Part shown: positions 44,814 to 57,162 of the stretch, piece by piece
How positions within the stretch are numbered: position 1 is the first letter of the stretch
Layout of the letters: every line of letters begins with the position of its first letter
Source: Oidiodendron maius Zn
Taxonomy: Eukaryota; Ascomycota; Leotiomycetes; Myxotrichaceae
Assembly (NCBI GenBank): GCA_000827325.1
Contig: KN832881.1
Coordinates: 1,200,616-1,264,615, forward strand
DNA: 64,000 nucleotides
Reading direction: 5' to 3'
The notes under the pieces: model-generated
Database searches by the model: none
What the model saw: only the letters and a program-made list of their open reading frames with translations
Told to the model about the DNA's origin: nothing
Made by a program: the position numbers and the translations under genes

Positions 44814-46431
44814 ATGGCTCCCTTTCTTGTTGCCGATCCTCTCTTCCCAACGTACGAGTTAGAGGCTCGCAATAGGAGAATCGCGTCATACTCCAAGCAG
44901 TCCGCTGCTAAAACACCACGACTGAGATCCCCGCAATCCCTCCAAAATATGAACTCATCTGGCGGACCATCTATTCGGGATACGGGAAATAGAGCAAATC
45001 GGCGGAGTCGTCGAACCTCGCATTCAGCGAGTTTAACGGATTTGGACGCCTTGGTTCGAGATTATGAAAAGTTAAATTTCTTGAAAAGATGTGGTATAGA
45101 CGGGAACAATGGGAGTGAGCTACCTCTTCTAGTGAAGGTGGATACTCTAGAAACCCCGACAGTGGCAGAGAAGATATCTGCATTGGCGAGAAATCATATT
45201 ACTGATTGGCAAGAGCGGAAGGCGGAGAAACGTACAAACAAAAGACAACAGGCATGGCCAAGCGAACAACCGTACATATTGCCGACAAATCGACGAAACA
45301 ATTCACATGGCTGTAGTTGTGGTCCACCAGGCTGTTGCATATTTGAGAAGCTCGCGAAAGAGGACAGAGAAGTTGAAGTGACTGCTATCGCTGCTGCTGA
45401 AGAAATCGTAAAGAGTCGCCGCAATTCTCGTCAGATTATCCCTATCTTTGGAAAGTCTCATTATCTGACTTGTACAAAGTCATCAAAGCGGAAAGATAAA
45501 GACAAGGGCAAAGGAAAGGAAGTGGATACTGCCAAAAATGGTTGCTCAGATATAGGGAAATGTTCATTTCGAGAAGATCCATCAGATGACGAGGATGAGA
45601 CGTCTCTATCTATCTCAAGTCGAATACCTTGGTACCCTGAGTTTCAGACTAAGCCGCCGCCATCATGTAACTGCCTTTTATTCAAACTAGGGCATGGATT
45701 CTCAGATGGAGAGATTCAAAAGATGCGATGGTTTCTTGATAGAATTGGACGAGGTCTTGCAGTTCCAGGCGACTGGTTTGAAGAAGAGACACTGTGTGCC
45801 GCGCAGAGAGAATGCCGTCAATGGAACATTCTGCACCCCCTAAGACCACAGAGCTTGGAGTATTTAGCTGCCTTCCCCTTCAATGGAATTTTCAATTCTA
45901 ATTTATTCTAGGCCACCTCCTATGAGCTTCCTTAATAAGAACTGGATCATTGTCCACTGCGCCCCTATTTCCACTAAGCAACCTCCTCTTTCATTGCAAG
46001 GACATAGTGCGAAATCGTTCATGCAGCCTACACCACGTTATACTATGAAGCTGCGTCACTTGTCATCTAGGCTTGCTGAACATACTGTTCCATCTAGTGT
46101 CAATTTAGCATCTACAACAAGTCATAGTATATTTCAATCTGATCCTCCAAAGGCCAATCGCGCGCCGGTTACTCTCGAGGAGTATATTGCAGCTTCTAAA
46201 TCAGCATCACAACCTCTCTTCAAACGACCTAGCCTCAAAGTCAACACTTCAGTCCATGGGGATGACCAACCCTGCATAACACCCAGAAATACGCCCCAGA
46301 TAGCAGTCATCCAGGGTGACCTCCCGGTACCAGAGGACATGTCTGTAAATTCCGCACTTTCGAACGTAGCAGGCTTGAGTTTATGCGTTAGGAAAGCGGA
46401 GGAGAGTCAGGAACTGGAAATTAAAGATTAA
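44814..46431 (+). CDS. Unknown basic, Cys-containing protein
   Basis: Family not recognised. A long frame runs from ATG 44814 to a TAG at 45909-45911, and a second frame continues to 46431. The AG of that TAG sits after CTAATTTATTCTAG, a strong branch and acceptor, so I read it as an intron ending at 45911 with the second exon at 45912. Two donors keep phase: 45794 (499 aa) or 45776 (493 aa). The protein is basic and Ser/Arg-rich, with a Cys cluster (HGCSCGPPGCC), Lys-rich KRKDKDKGKGKE, and an ordered stretch with LLFKLGHGFSDGEIQKMRWF. The second part contains APVTLEEYIAASKSASQP. It could be two separate genes if the intron is not real. Confidence 0.55.
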
Positions 46432-47188
46432 ACAGCGTCCAAGCGGAGGATATGCAAGCATAGACCGCTCCCAGGAATGAATCGAAGGTATCGGAAACTT
46501 GGCCGACATGAAGATATACAAATCTGTCTGCTGTGGCTCTGATGGTTCCTCCTGAACGAGAAAATGAAAAGACGTAAGAGCATTTCCCTCCGGGCAAAAA
46601 TACTTCAGCTCGTCCTTTATTTTTAACCTAGATATTCTATTTTGAATTATTACTGGTGATCTGCATTACTCTTCGCCAGCTAACTCCTCGGAAGGATGCC
46701 GTAATGTATAATTTTGGAGGAAAGGGTGGAAATCAAAATCTCTCTTTATTTGCTTTCCTCGCATGGGCTTGGAGATGGAATAGAATGCCATTTCGGGGTA
46801 ATTCGTCTTAAAATTCCTAATGTGGTGCTTATTTCCGTCGAGGACTACCGAAGTCCCCGTATTATGTCCTCCAATAATGAAAAATTAATATTAAAACGTG
46901 AATAGAACTGTCCTAAAAAAGGTACGGTAAGTACATAGATTAACCATCGTCCATTCCTTAATAGCAGAGAATATCAAAGAAGGGGAAAAAATTAGGGTCA
47001 TCGTTGACATTTGAGAAAGAGTAAGGACTCGGAGATGTACTCGCATTCCGGTGTAGGGTGTGAGGGGATGCGACAAAACAGCAACTGCCAAAGGCTTTAT
47101 AAACATGACTAGTATACGTATCATTTACTATTAGAATAGAATATATGTATAGAACCGAATTCGTAGTCCATAGCTCCTTGGAAGCGAA
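46432..47188. other. Convergent intergenic spacer
   Basis: Shared 3' region before the leftward npr2 gene. AT-rich, no gene seen. Confidence 0.5.
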
Positions 47189-48518
47189 TTATCGATACAC
47201 AATCTCCACATCTCCTTTTGGGAAATTTCGTAAGTGCTCCACGATTTGAGTGTCTCCAATATTCTGCTCTGCTGTTATCTGATCAAAGCAATGGCACCCA
47301 TCTGTATATCTTTGTAGAACATCCGCTGTATCATCTCTGTTGATCTGACCTCTAGCCAATAGCGACAAATACTGAGATGAGATGGCGTATTTGTGAACCC
47401 TATATAACAAGCCTTTAATAAGACCAAATTGAATGAAGCGGCGGACGTCAATGTAATTAAACACCGATAATCCTTGGTCCATATGCAACTTAAGCCACTC
47501 TTTTACTGTCCGACCTGTACAAAGAGTAGTGAAGAGACGGCATAGATAGAAATTGGGAAGTCGAGGGCCACTGATGAATACATAATTTGCGCACTCATCT
47601 TGCATGCCGGCTTTGTCCTCGATAAAATCATTCATATCCGAAGTCGGCGCATAGATATTTCCAAAGAGGAAGAGATCAAGCATGAGAATTGAATCATAAT
47701 ATAAGAGATGTTGCAGGGCAATTTTGGCTAGGTTGAGAGCCACATCGGCGTCGTGCGCGATACGGCGAACATCTTTGACTCCATCAATGTGGAGGATAAC
47801 TTTCTTCATCGTAAGATCCCATGTATCATCCACAACATCCGCGAAGTTGATCTTGGAAACTGGAACATGCCAAGATTTGACGGGCGGTGGATGTCTATGA
47901 ATTGGAAAGAGCTTCATATTTATAGTATTGGCATCATCTATTCCAGTCAGCCAGATACCTCTGAAATTTACTGGTTCACGTGACAATTCGTACCTACTGG
48001 AATCATACACTCATTATAGTTATTAAGGTCCTCCCGAATAATTTCAATCAGAGCAGAAATGGACCGCCGATCTCGTGATTTCTGGCCACCCTCCTCACTC
48101 AAGAATTGATTCTGGATTTCCATCTCTGTGAATGTACTGGCTAGTCGTCTGACTACAGCCTCGTACGGAATCTTGTCAACCTCAATTCCAATAACTAGGC
48201 AAAAATTGAACATAAACTCGTTGCGCTTGTACTTTTCGTCGTTGATACAAACAGGGTGACCAAGTATCCTATATCTGTTCTCCGGATCACAGACTGTCAC
48301 ATATCGATTGCAAAATGCCTGCCTAGGAATAATGTATTCGGCCATCGTCTCAAAGTCAAACAGACGAGGTTTATTGACATCTGGCTCTGGTACAATACAC
48401 CCTGGTGGAGTCTGGTGCACGACTCTTGTCCCTGAGGAAGTTAGACGATTCAAACGGCATGTGGTGGATACTGACCCTCTTCAGGCAAAAACCGAGCGAA
48501 GAAAATGCCTTTGATCAT
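47189..48518 (-). CDS. npr2: Nitrogen permease regulator NPR2 (SEACIT/GATOR1 subunit)
   Basis: Subunit of the SEACIT (GATOR1) complex that restrains TORC1 when amino acids or nitrogen are scarce, acting at the vacuole. Exons are 48518-48476, 48431-47994 and 47937-47189 (introns 44 and 56 bp, phases 1 and 1), 409 aa. Typical parts: MIKGIFFARFLPEEG at the start, then PRQAFCNRYVTVCDPENRYR, FNFCLVIGIE, MIPVDDANTINMKLFPI and KSWHVPVSKINF, then PNFYLCRLFTTLCTGRTVKE and a C-terminal IDVRRFIQFGLIKGLLYRVH. The GTACGA donor at 47993 is fixed by the conserved DDANTIN junction. It is somewhat shorter than relatives I know, so a small missed exon is possible. Confidence 0.9.
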
Positions 48519-49030
48519 GGCGATGAATAACGGAGGTGATCAGTATTATCGTGCACAACAGCAGTCATATTTTATGTTAAATTTTGACATTCGGAAGCTA
48601 TTGACTGCAATGTTCAATGGCTGGTTCGTGTGGTATGTTTGGAAGTTTAGTACGGATTATGGCATGACGATATACCTCACTCGCTAAGGACCGGTAAAAT
48701 ATCGGAAGATGTGAGCCGAGAGAATAAGATTCCGCAGCTTGTAGGTGGAAAAAAAAAAGTCTCGGCTTATCTACAACAAGGCTTCTCCTTAGAGGTTGGA
48801 AGGCATCTAACGAGACTCTTTCAGAATGAGTGCTTAAAACGGAGTTGTACGTTCAGGCGTAGCGGTTGCCATTGCCCGTGCACGTGATTGCATCCTCCCC
48901 CCTTTTCTGGTACTCCCAATCTGGAGCAGGCTGTTAGGAGCAACACCTGATCTCATCGGGCTAGAATACATAAGTTTGTATCACCGCCTGCCTGTCACAC
49001 TTCTCCAAAACTTATCTCAGAATTAGCAGC
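48519..49030. promoter_or_regulatory. Divergent region, npr2 / EFM2-like
   Basis: 512 bp between divergent starts. A CACGTG core lies near 48881 (GTGCACGTGATTG), followed by a C-run and CCTTTTC. No gene seen. Confidence 0.5.
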
Positions 49031-50238
49031 ATGGTTGTCCTAAAATTAGGACAGGCGCCTCAACCAAGTCTGCTTATCCGAGCCTCCTCTAAAATAAATA
49101 TAAGTAGCTAATAGTTCTTACAGAACAACTTCCTAATCTCCGGAGCAAACCATCATTTGCTTCTCTCTATGCCGCTTTGGAATGCCTCGCTCTCCAACCC
49201 GATTCCTGGACTGGTACCCCCAAGAGTCAAGATCCAGAAGGCCTAGACCCAAAGTTTGTGAACCAGTACCTGTTGTCCATCGTCTCAAGTGAGTTGACGT
49301 GGTTCCAAGACGGATCAGAAGACGTGATGGTATTGGATCGCAGGGACAAAATCTGGGAGCTGGCAAGCAAAAGGATGGCGGAGCGGTGCGGAAGAACTGG
49401 TTTGTACACAAGCTGTTTTGCATCAACCCCAATATCCTTTCGTCAACCATACTAACTGCCTTTACTGCAGCAATGCCGGAAATGACTCGCACTTGGCTTA
49501 TTCCTGCACCCATCACCGGCTCTTCACTGGCATTCACAATTCGCGAGCCTCCCCTTACTGGTGATAATCTTGGGTTCAAAACGTGGGGAACCGCCTTTAC
49601 CATGGCCCAGAAACTTGATGATTTGAGAACTAAACACCTTTCACACCTCTTCAATGAACAAACACCGTCGATACGGGCACTGGAACTAGGCTCGGGGACA
49701 GGACTCGTAGGAATTGCTGCTGCTGCTCTTTGGAGCATCCCCGTGCTGCTCACCGACCTTCCAGAGATCCAAGTCAATCTATCTTACAACGTACTCCAGA
49801 ATACGCAGCTAGTCGAGGCCCAGGGTGGTCGCATTATTAGCACGGTGTTAGACTGGAATGACCCCTCTGCATTCCCTATACATGATTTCGAAGTATGACC
49901 CAGAGTCCTTATTCTGACTTCAGTGTTCTTTATTCTGACAATAACGGTAGATTATTATGGCTGCCGACCCTATGTATGATGATGCACACCCAGAGCTTGT
50001 CGCACATATGATAGAGACGTTCTTAAAGCGCAATGAGGATGCGAGAGCCCTGATCGCTGTACCACTGCGGGATCAGAAGACCAAGCAAATGACGGCTACA
50101 TTTCAAGAAGTCATGACCGGGAAGGGATTTTCTCTTTTGGCTCAAGGCCAGGAGATCTGTAGGGATGATTGGAAAGAGAATGACGTAGAAGAAACTGGCG
50201 CAGGATGCTGGTGGGCTATCTGGTCGTGGGCCAGATAA
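49031..50238 (+). CDS. efm2: EFM2-like protein lysine methyltransferase
   Basis: Seven-beta-strand SAM-dependent methyltransferase resembling yeast Efm2, which methylates translation elongation factor 2. Exons are 49031-49067, 49124-49399, 49471-49892 and 49951-50238, giving 340 aa with consistent phases. The N-terminal ~110 residues are the helical extension of this family (FASLYAALECLALQPDSW, then KIWELASKRMAERCGRT). The methyltransferase core has LTGDNLGFKTWGTAF, the SAM motif LELGSGTGLVGIAAAALW, LTDLPEIQVNLSYN and the post-I motif IIMAADPMYDD. The first exon is inferred: ATG 49031 splices in phase through a 56-bp intron with a GCTAATA branch. The substrate assignment rests on family resemblance. 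Confidence 0.82.
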
Positions 50239-50582
50239 TAGAGTAGGCATGAATAGCTTCGTGCTATTTTGGCGCCCTATGGCCTTGTGCTGTGAGGTCG
50301 GGATCAAGCAGCAGCAACTTGAGGGTATCATGAGCAATGGTGTTAGCAGATGAACTGATTTATTTTGAATAGAACTACTTGATAGAATGATTGCATTCTT
50401 AGACGAGAGGCATAGAGAATAGACTGTATTTGGACATCTTTTAGAGGCGTTATCTACTTCCTAATTTCAAATGGTGTTGTATATACTTACGTTTACTACT
50501 GTTAGAGATCTATTGTGTACAACTCATTCTAAGTCCTACACTTTCGAGAAATCACATGCGATATATATACCAACATTCTGTC
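50239..50582. other. Short convergent spacer
   Basis: 3' regions of the EFM2-like and ABCD genes. No feature seen. Confidence 0.45.
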
Positions 50583-53208
50583 TTATGCTTCCGTTTCACT
50601 TATCTCATCCCCACCTTCTTTTGCTGCAGCTCCATCGTTGTAACTCGGAGGATCAAGAACATCCGCACCTTCAACCCAAACCTTTCCTAGCTGCTCTTCA
50701 ATTCCAGCCTTTCTCTTTTCCCACTCGTCTACCTTTGTCAGCTTCTCTTTTAGCTCGAGTAATTCCTTCTCAACTCCCATCTTCTCTTTCTCTGTCCCAA
50801 TCCTTTCATACTCCCACCCTGTTCCATCTTCACCCAGACCTAGGGTCAAGTTAAAGGTGTGGTACCTCTTCAGACTCGCTCTTGTACTAATCGTTATGAG
50901 AGTGATGCCTTTCTCCTTACATCGTTCATAGAGCAGCCCTTCAACATCAGAGGAAACAGCGGATGTGCCTTCATCGATAACAGCATACCGGGGCTCATGA
51001 TACAATAATCGTGCTATGGCCATGCGCTGCTTCTCACCACCAGATAACACATCTTTCCACTCTTTGCGTGTATCCCACCCGCCTTCACGATCGGGAAGAT
51101 GCCCAAGACGAGCTTCTTCGAGCACACGCTTGAGTTCAAAGTCGCGACGCCCACGCTCTCGCATATCAAGCTCACCATCAGGGTAGATAACTTGATCTCG
51201 TAGGGTGCCCACAGAGAGATATGGGCGCTGTGGGAGGAACATGATACCGTCTGAGCCGGTTGATCGCGGGCGAGAGACTAGACCACGATAGACGGGCCAA
51301 AGACCGGCTATAATACGAGAGACGGCAGATTTTCCTACACCATTTGGGCCAGAGATCTGTCTCGATTAGTGACAAAAGTGGAAGAAAATGAAGTGGGGAC
51401 ATACGAGGAGGTGTTCACCGGAGTGAACGATCATTGAGAGGGAGTCGATTAGTTCTTCGCCGCCATGAGGGAATACCGAAGGAGCTACAATAGGCACGTT
51501 TTCTAGGCGAACACCATCAAATCCTTTTTGAGTGGTGCCCTGTACGTCGGAAAGAGAGAAAAGTTCGGGATGCGTCCCACGTGGTGGGAAATAGGCATTC
51601 GCATGTACCCGATGAAGAGTCGAGATAAGGGTGTAGACTCTGCTAGTGTATCCGGCAAGTTCTGAGAGATCTTTGATCGAGTACATCATTCTTCCACCTG
51701 CGTCGGCAAGGGAGAGCATGAGCCGCTTGTTAGTGATAAACTCCTTCATGCGACCCTTTTCTCTACCTCCAGCTGCAGAGGCATCGGCAAGCTCCTGGAG
51801 ACCCCCAAGGCCTCCCCACGCAGGTAAGAAGATGGGCAGGGAACTCAGCAGGTACCCATAAGCACTCCAGCTGTACTTGAGTACAAAATCCTCAAGGATG
51901 TTGTAGCGGATCTTCAGCGTGTAGATTCCCTCCATCCACTTCTTTAAACTTCTAAATTCTTTGTCTAGGAAAGTTTTCTCCATGCCTGCACCACCGTAGA
52001 ATGCCACTTCTTCAGCATTTGCTATTAGGCGTGCATGAAGACCTCTAAAGTCGCCTTCTTTCCGCCCTTCCACGGCCTTTAACTTGCCAAATGGAGGAGA
52101 AAGTTTTCGTAAAATAGTAGCCGTAAGGAAGTAATTGCTCGTTAGTCCGGTCAGTGCCAGTGGCCCAAGGGATCGATACAACTGGTAGTTGAAGACCAAG
52201 AGATCTATGAATGGCTTTCCCAAGGATGAATACAGACTCGCTGCAGCGGCACAGAAGTGTGTTAGATCCTGAGTAATGAACTGGTCTGCTCCTTGTCCGA
52301 TTCCACCGTCCAAATTTGCTAGCTTGTAGTAGTTTAAGTTGTCGTTGAGGTAGAGATCATGAATATATCTCGTAAGGCGCGTACGGAAGGCAATTGATAT
52401 CTTTGACTGTAGGAACTTGATCATGGCATTTGTATAGGATGCAAAACTGCCAATTCCACACCACTACAGGCGATTAGTATTTTCTAGACTAGAAGCTGCT
52501 TCGTTGTGATTGAACAGCGATGATATATGATGGTTATATGAAAGAGGACACTATTTAAAAATCACGACCTACCTTGATTATGCCCCAAATAAATAGCTTT
52601 CCGTGTCCGGCCACGAGATCTCGCACAATCTCACCGTCCAGCCTGGCAACCACTAATGACAGATATGTCCGAAGCATTAGAAACATGCCATGGCTTAGCA
52701 GTAAGCCAGTCTCCTTGCTTGTCCATCTTGGTATCATGATACTCAGCAGGCTGAGAAACTGGTGTAAGAATGCAATATTGAGGCCAGGTTTCGTCTGCGG
52801 AGGGGGTATCTGAGGATTCTCTTGGTCATCTGTAAGACCTGAAGCCCTCGGTGGGTTCAAGAAAAGTCTTCTATGAGCATCGAATGTCATCGGTTTCGTG
52901 GGATGTATAGTCACTTTCGACGTCGAATCTTTGTATGGCACGAAAACCACTCGTGAGCCATCTTTGTTCTTCAGCCCAGAATTCCTTCGGTGCAATCGCC
53001 TGCCCTGCTCCCTCTCTGCGCTGCGCTTGAGCCACCATCGTCGACCGCCCTCCGCGCCTGCAATGATTGAGAGAGCGAGGAAGAGCGATCCCAGCAGCCT
53101 GGTTGTTTTGGAGGTGCCTTTCAGTCGCTGTTGTAGGAGGATGGTATAATGGTTGTAGAGGGCAGCAATCGGATCTGCCGAATCTCGCAAAGTGGACTGC
53201 GCGGCCAT
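50583..53208 (-). CDS. Peroxisomal ABCD (ALDP)-family half transporter
   Basis: Half ABC transporter of the Pxa1/Pxa2 (adrenoleukodystrophy protein) family, importing activated long-chain fatty acids into peroxisomes as a heterodimer. Exons are 53208-52573, 52463-51405 and 51356-50583 (introns 109 and 48 bp, both phase 0), 822 aa. The membrane domain includes the ABCD hallmark EEVAFYGGAGMEK. The ATPase domain shows Walker A (GPNGVGKSA), the signature LSGGEKQRMAIARLL and Walker B (YAVIDEGTSAVS). The H-loop position reads TISTRASLKRYH, with Thr where most ABC ATPases have His. A coiled C-terminal tail follows (LLELKEKLTKVDEWEKRKAG). I cannot say with certainty whether it is Pxa1 or Pxa2. Confidence 0.9.
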
Positions 53209-55251
53209 CGCCTTCTTGATCGTGTTGTTTGTGGGGTTTGCAGACTTATTGCATCGTCATGTCCTCGTCGCCACTTCACGTTGCAGCTAAAGTCGCCGGC
53301 AATCGAAATACGGTCGCAAATGGATTGACTGATGATGGTTTCCCTAGTATATCTCGTCGGACCTGGAGCTGGCATCAGCATTACTGATTCCAGCTTCTAA
53401 GGCACTATTTATGCAGAAGCGTTGATATCCCAACATCCCCATACTCGAGATGGACCCGGCCGTTAATGACCGAATCTAGCTGAGGAGACATGTGAATATG
53501 TATCACGTGATATTCCAACCGCTTCACACGTGAGTGAAAGCACGTAGGTCCAGGTCATGACTGCAGCCAAAAGCACCAGCCATTGACAGTGCGAGAGAGG
53601 AGCAAGAGTTATGGAGGAACAGTATTTGCGAATGCGCAAGAGAGTTGCTACGGGACGATGAGCGCTGATGATAAGTGGTAAATGGTGACCTTGGCCTCCT
53701 CTTCCCCTTCATAGGCCGCGGGCAGTACGCCTCCTGAGCAATATGCAATCAGATAGAGCGGAAAGCAGCTTCCAGATTCCGGGTACTTGGGGTCACGGAT
53801 ACATGCATAATTTTGGTCGCATAGTTACAGAAGTGCAGTGCGCGGGCTACACCTCCAATGCATACGCATCACGGTCGACGTGGGCAAACACGGATTCCAA
53901 ATGGTCAGTCTATTCTTACCTCACGATAGGCCTCGATACAAGGATCCAAACTTGGAACATTTCTTGGGTACGTACCGCCTGTGATGGGGGATAGGGGAAT
54001 CAGGTCCTGAATTCTCTTGCTTAGTCTTTTAACCAACAACGGGCGATTCCTCCGTGCGACTCCACCGGGCTTCGCTGTGCTCGAACCAGACGCGTTGAGA
54101 AGCGAAGCTTAGAACACGGCGAATCCACGGCACTCTGGGTATTGGGAGAAGCAGGGGCCGTCTGTAGTGCAGTGCAGGGCAACACATCCCGGGGAGAGTG
54201 GAGGAGAGCTGCTGTGATAGGGCGGGTTTCTGGTTCGTACGGGCTTCGAGGGCCGGGGCAGCTCAACCAGGGCGCTTAATCCTACAGATCCAGACTCGCC
54301 CCGACGACAGCGAGTGGTGAGATTTGCTGGGCAATGTCCATGCTCATGCCTGGTGTTGAATGGTCGACACGGGTTGCTTGGAGGAGTGATGGCAATGCCA
54401 TAGCACCACGAGTCCCTCTTCTCTAGGAATCGGTTATGCTTGCGAGCTTCCCAATAGACATACTCCTGCTAGCCATGTCCGTATGGGGAGATCCCGAGCG
54501 CATGAAGCAGTCCCCACCACTTGGCCTGAACCACCTGCGGTGACACCGCGTCGAGCTACGAACATCTCCCGCGGCCCGCGCTGCGTGCTGTGAATGGCAG
54601 GATGGGCCAGAAGCAAAGGGACTCTGATTGGGAATGGAGGGGACAGGCACGGTAGCCTTACATAACCCCCTCGTGGAGCACACTCTCAACCCGGCGGGTG
54701 GCAGGAAGAAGGAAAGAGAAGACGAAGGAAGAGGGGCCTGCCTGGTCTTGTAGATGCACGCTTGGCGCTGTAGCTCTGTATGTCTTCTGTATCGTTCACT
54801 ACGCTCTGGTGGGCATGATTCCTTTTCGCCCATCCTGCTCCTCGGTGGTCGCAAGTGTCTGGCTCCCTCACGGATTATTGGGTCAATCTCGCTTATCTTT
54901 CCCGCCATCCCCCATCCGGACCTCAGCCTTTTACTCCCTCCTGGACTTCCTCCATCCCCGAGAGCTTCTGGATCGGTTTCTGAGTCTTGGTCCTCTATAA
55001 TCCCAAGGTCTACGGTCCACGTCCCTGCCTAAGTCGATCGCCCCATCGCCTGGCGCCTGCTGGCCTCCAATTTCTCGAGTCGCAACCGACTCTGCGCCTC
55101 CGAGGTCGACCGATTCACGCGCCCTTGAACCCTGATTCAGCGCGACACTGTCTGCCCGTTGAACGCGCCGAAAAGGGGACGCCTAGAGACAAGACTGAGC
55201 ACCAGCCAGCGCGAGATCCAGGCGGCCTCGCGCGGTCGTGAATCGCCCTCG
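53209..55251. other. Long intergenic / leader region upstream of the PSR1-like gene
   Basis: Just over 2 kb between divergent genes. It holds the ABCD promoter (with a CACGTG palindrome at 53501) and probably a long 5' leader for the phosphatase. Its right part is less AT-rich and has overlapping open frames on both strands (for example 54423-54908 minus) with no protein-like composition. No RNA gene recognised. Confidence 0.45.
53501..53512. promoter_or_regulatory. Palindrome TATCACGTGATA (E-box type)
   Basis: Perfect copy of the 12-mer found at 37547-37558, here 293 bp upstream of the ABCD transporter start codon. A CACGTG-binding bHLH factor is the likely reader. Confidence 0.55.
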
Positions 55252-57162
55252 ATGAGTAATGAGCTGGCTCAACCGACAGAGCAAGACCGTAGCCGCTCGC
55301 CTCTAGCTGGCAACAAGAAGACCAAACCACCTGCACTGGACATTTCCAATTGTATGCCCTAGCTCCTGAGCAGCACCTTCCATGGCCTTGTGTCAAGAGA
55401 AGATGCGCAGACCACCCCGAGAGATGTTGTTCGCAGGAGAGAGAGCTAACTTTCAAAGCAGCGACAGACGCCCCTCAACCGCCCAGCTCCTCGACGCAAG
55501 CCACATCAACGGCCCAAAATACCATCGGCACCGAAGAGTCAGAACGGACAGAGGTATCAGCAGCACAAACCGAGAAGGATTACTTGGCGGTAGTCGACGA
55601 AACAGCCCCCAAGAAGCACCGAGGACTGCTCCACGTCCCATCCCGATCTTCCTCTCACAAGGTGCAACCATCACCCACATCTACAGGCCTAAGTGGAGCG
55701 ACTGCAAGCGATCCTCAAGAGAACACTGGGCTTCGGTCCAAGGGATCAAAGGGAAGCATTCTTGGCAGGCGGCGGAATGGGAGTGCCACAAGCAGTAGAA
55801 TGTCGATAACACACCCCGGCGCCGCTTCCGGCCCTACCAAAATTACAAACAACGCAACACCTGATATCTCTGCGCCGCGACAACCCAAAAAGTCATTCCT
55901 ATCTATCCTCTGCTGTGGCGTCCCCGACAACACAGCAGATCCAAATGATCCTGAAGTGCTTGCGAACAGGGTATCAAAACCACTTGTAGGACGCCCTACA
56001 ACAGCCAGCCGACCAGATGATGTTGTGACTGGACAGCAGAATGATGGTGTGCCGAAGCCTCAGGCGGAGAAGGACGCTCTCAATCAGACCGAGCCTAGCC
56101 ACGACCGGCACGATACATCTAATGCGGATCCGAGTCGACCCTTACAGTCTAGGGGGCCAGCGAATGGAGAATTGGGCCGTTCCGTCAGCTTGCGCGATCA
56201 GCCGCTACCTGCATTACCTCAGGAGGCTGGATCAAGCAGTAGCCAAGTTAGCCCGACTGCTGTGGTTCAGGTGCCAGTGAGAACATCTCCTGTAAGGATG
56301 CCTACTGGACCCGATCCAGGCGCAAACAGGGAGAGTGTGGACGAAGACGCTCGGGCAGAGAATACAGATCCGTTGCCAAATGAGAAGGATGCAAGCACAG
56401 GCGCTATTTCGCGAAGAGAAGAGGTTGCAAAGCCTCTGTTACCTCTACCTCCATCTGCACCACAAGTAGCCCCAACCGACGAAGCTGTTCCAGAGACATC
56501 CGAAGGAAAGCAGCAATGGCTGCTACCACCGATAGCGCCACGCTTTAAGGGCAAGAAGTGTTTGGTTCTTGACCTTGACGAGACGCTAGTTCATAGTAGT
56601 TTCAAGGTGAGAGCATTTTCATGATGCCAATTTCACTGCTAATATCAAATGTAGATTCTGCATCAGGCAGACTTCACAATTCCAGTGGAGATAGAAGGGC
56701 AATATCATAACGTTTACGTTATCAAGCGACCTGGGGTCGACCAATTCATGAAGCGGGTAGGCGAGCTCTACGAAGTTGTCGTCTTTACTGCTTCTGTCTC
56801 GAAAGTGAGTGATCATTCTCGTTCCTAATGCATGTGCTAACAAGCTCTAGTATGGCGATCCGCTCCTTGACCAACTTGATATACATCATGTTGTGCATCA
56901 CCGCCTCTTCCGGGAAAGTTGTTATAACCACCAGGGTAACTATGTCAAAGACCTATCACAAGTTGGACGTGATCTGAGAGAAACTATCATCATCGACAAT
57001 TCCCCAACATCATATATCTTCCATCCTCAACACGCCGTGCCGATTAGTAGCTGGTTTTCCGATGCCCACGACAATGAGCTGTTGGACTTAATACCGGTCC
57101 TCGAAGATTTGGCCGGTTCACAGGTGCGAGATGTGAGCCTTGTCCTGGACGTCGCCCTCTGA
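55252..57162 (+). CDS. psr1: PSR1/SCP-type phosphatase (FCP1-like domain)
   Basis: Plasma-membrane phosphatase of the Psr1/Psr2 group, linked in yeast to salt and general stress responses. Exons are 55252-55351, 55459-56606, 56655-56804 and 56851-57162, giving 569 aa with consistent phases. The first ~400 residues are disordered and rich in Ser/Pro/Thr. Within them [12 protein letters not shown] is a probable palmitoylation site, as in fungal Psr1. The catalytic FCP1 homology domain starts [13 protein letters not shown] (the DxDxT acyl-phosphate motif). It continues with [40 protein letters not shown], and ends [15 protein letters not shown]. An upstream in-frame ATG (55159) is possible, but 55252 gives the likely MSNE start. 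Confidence 0.9.

Noticed and set aside
54423-54908. 161-residue minus-strand open frame upstream of psr1
   Set aside because: Arg/Pro/Ser-rich composition typical of chance frames in GC-richer DNA; no family features and overlapping frames on the other strand.
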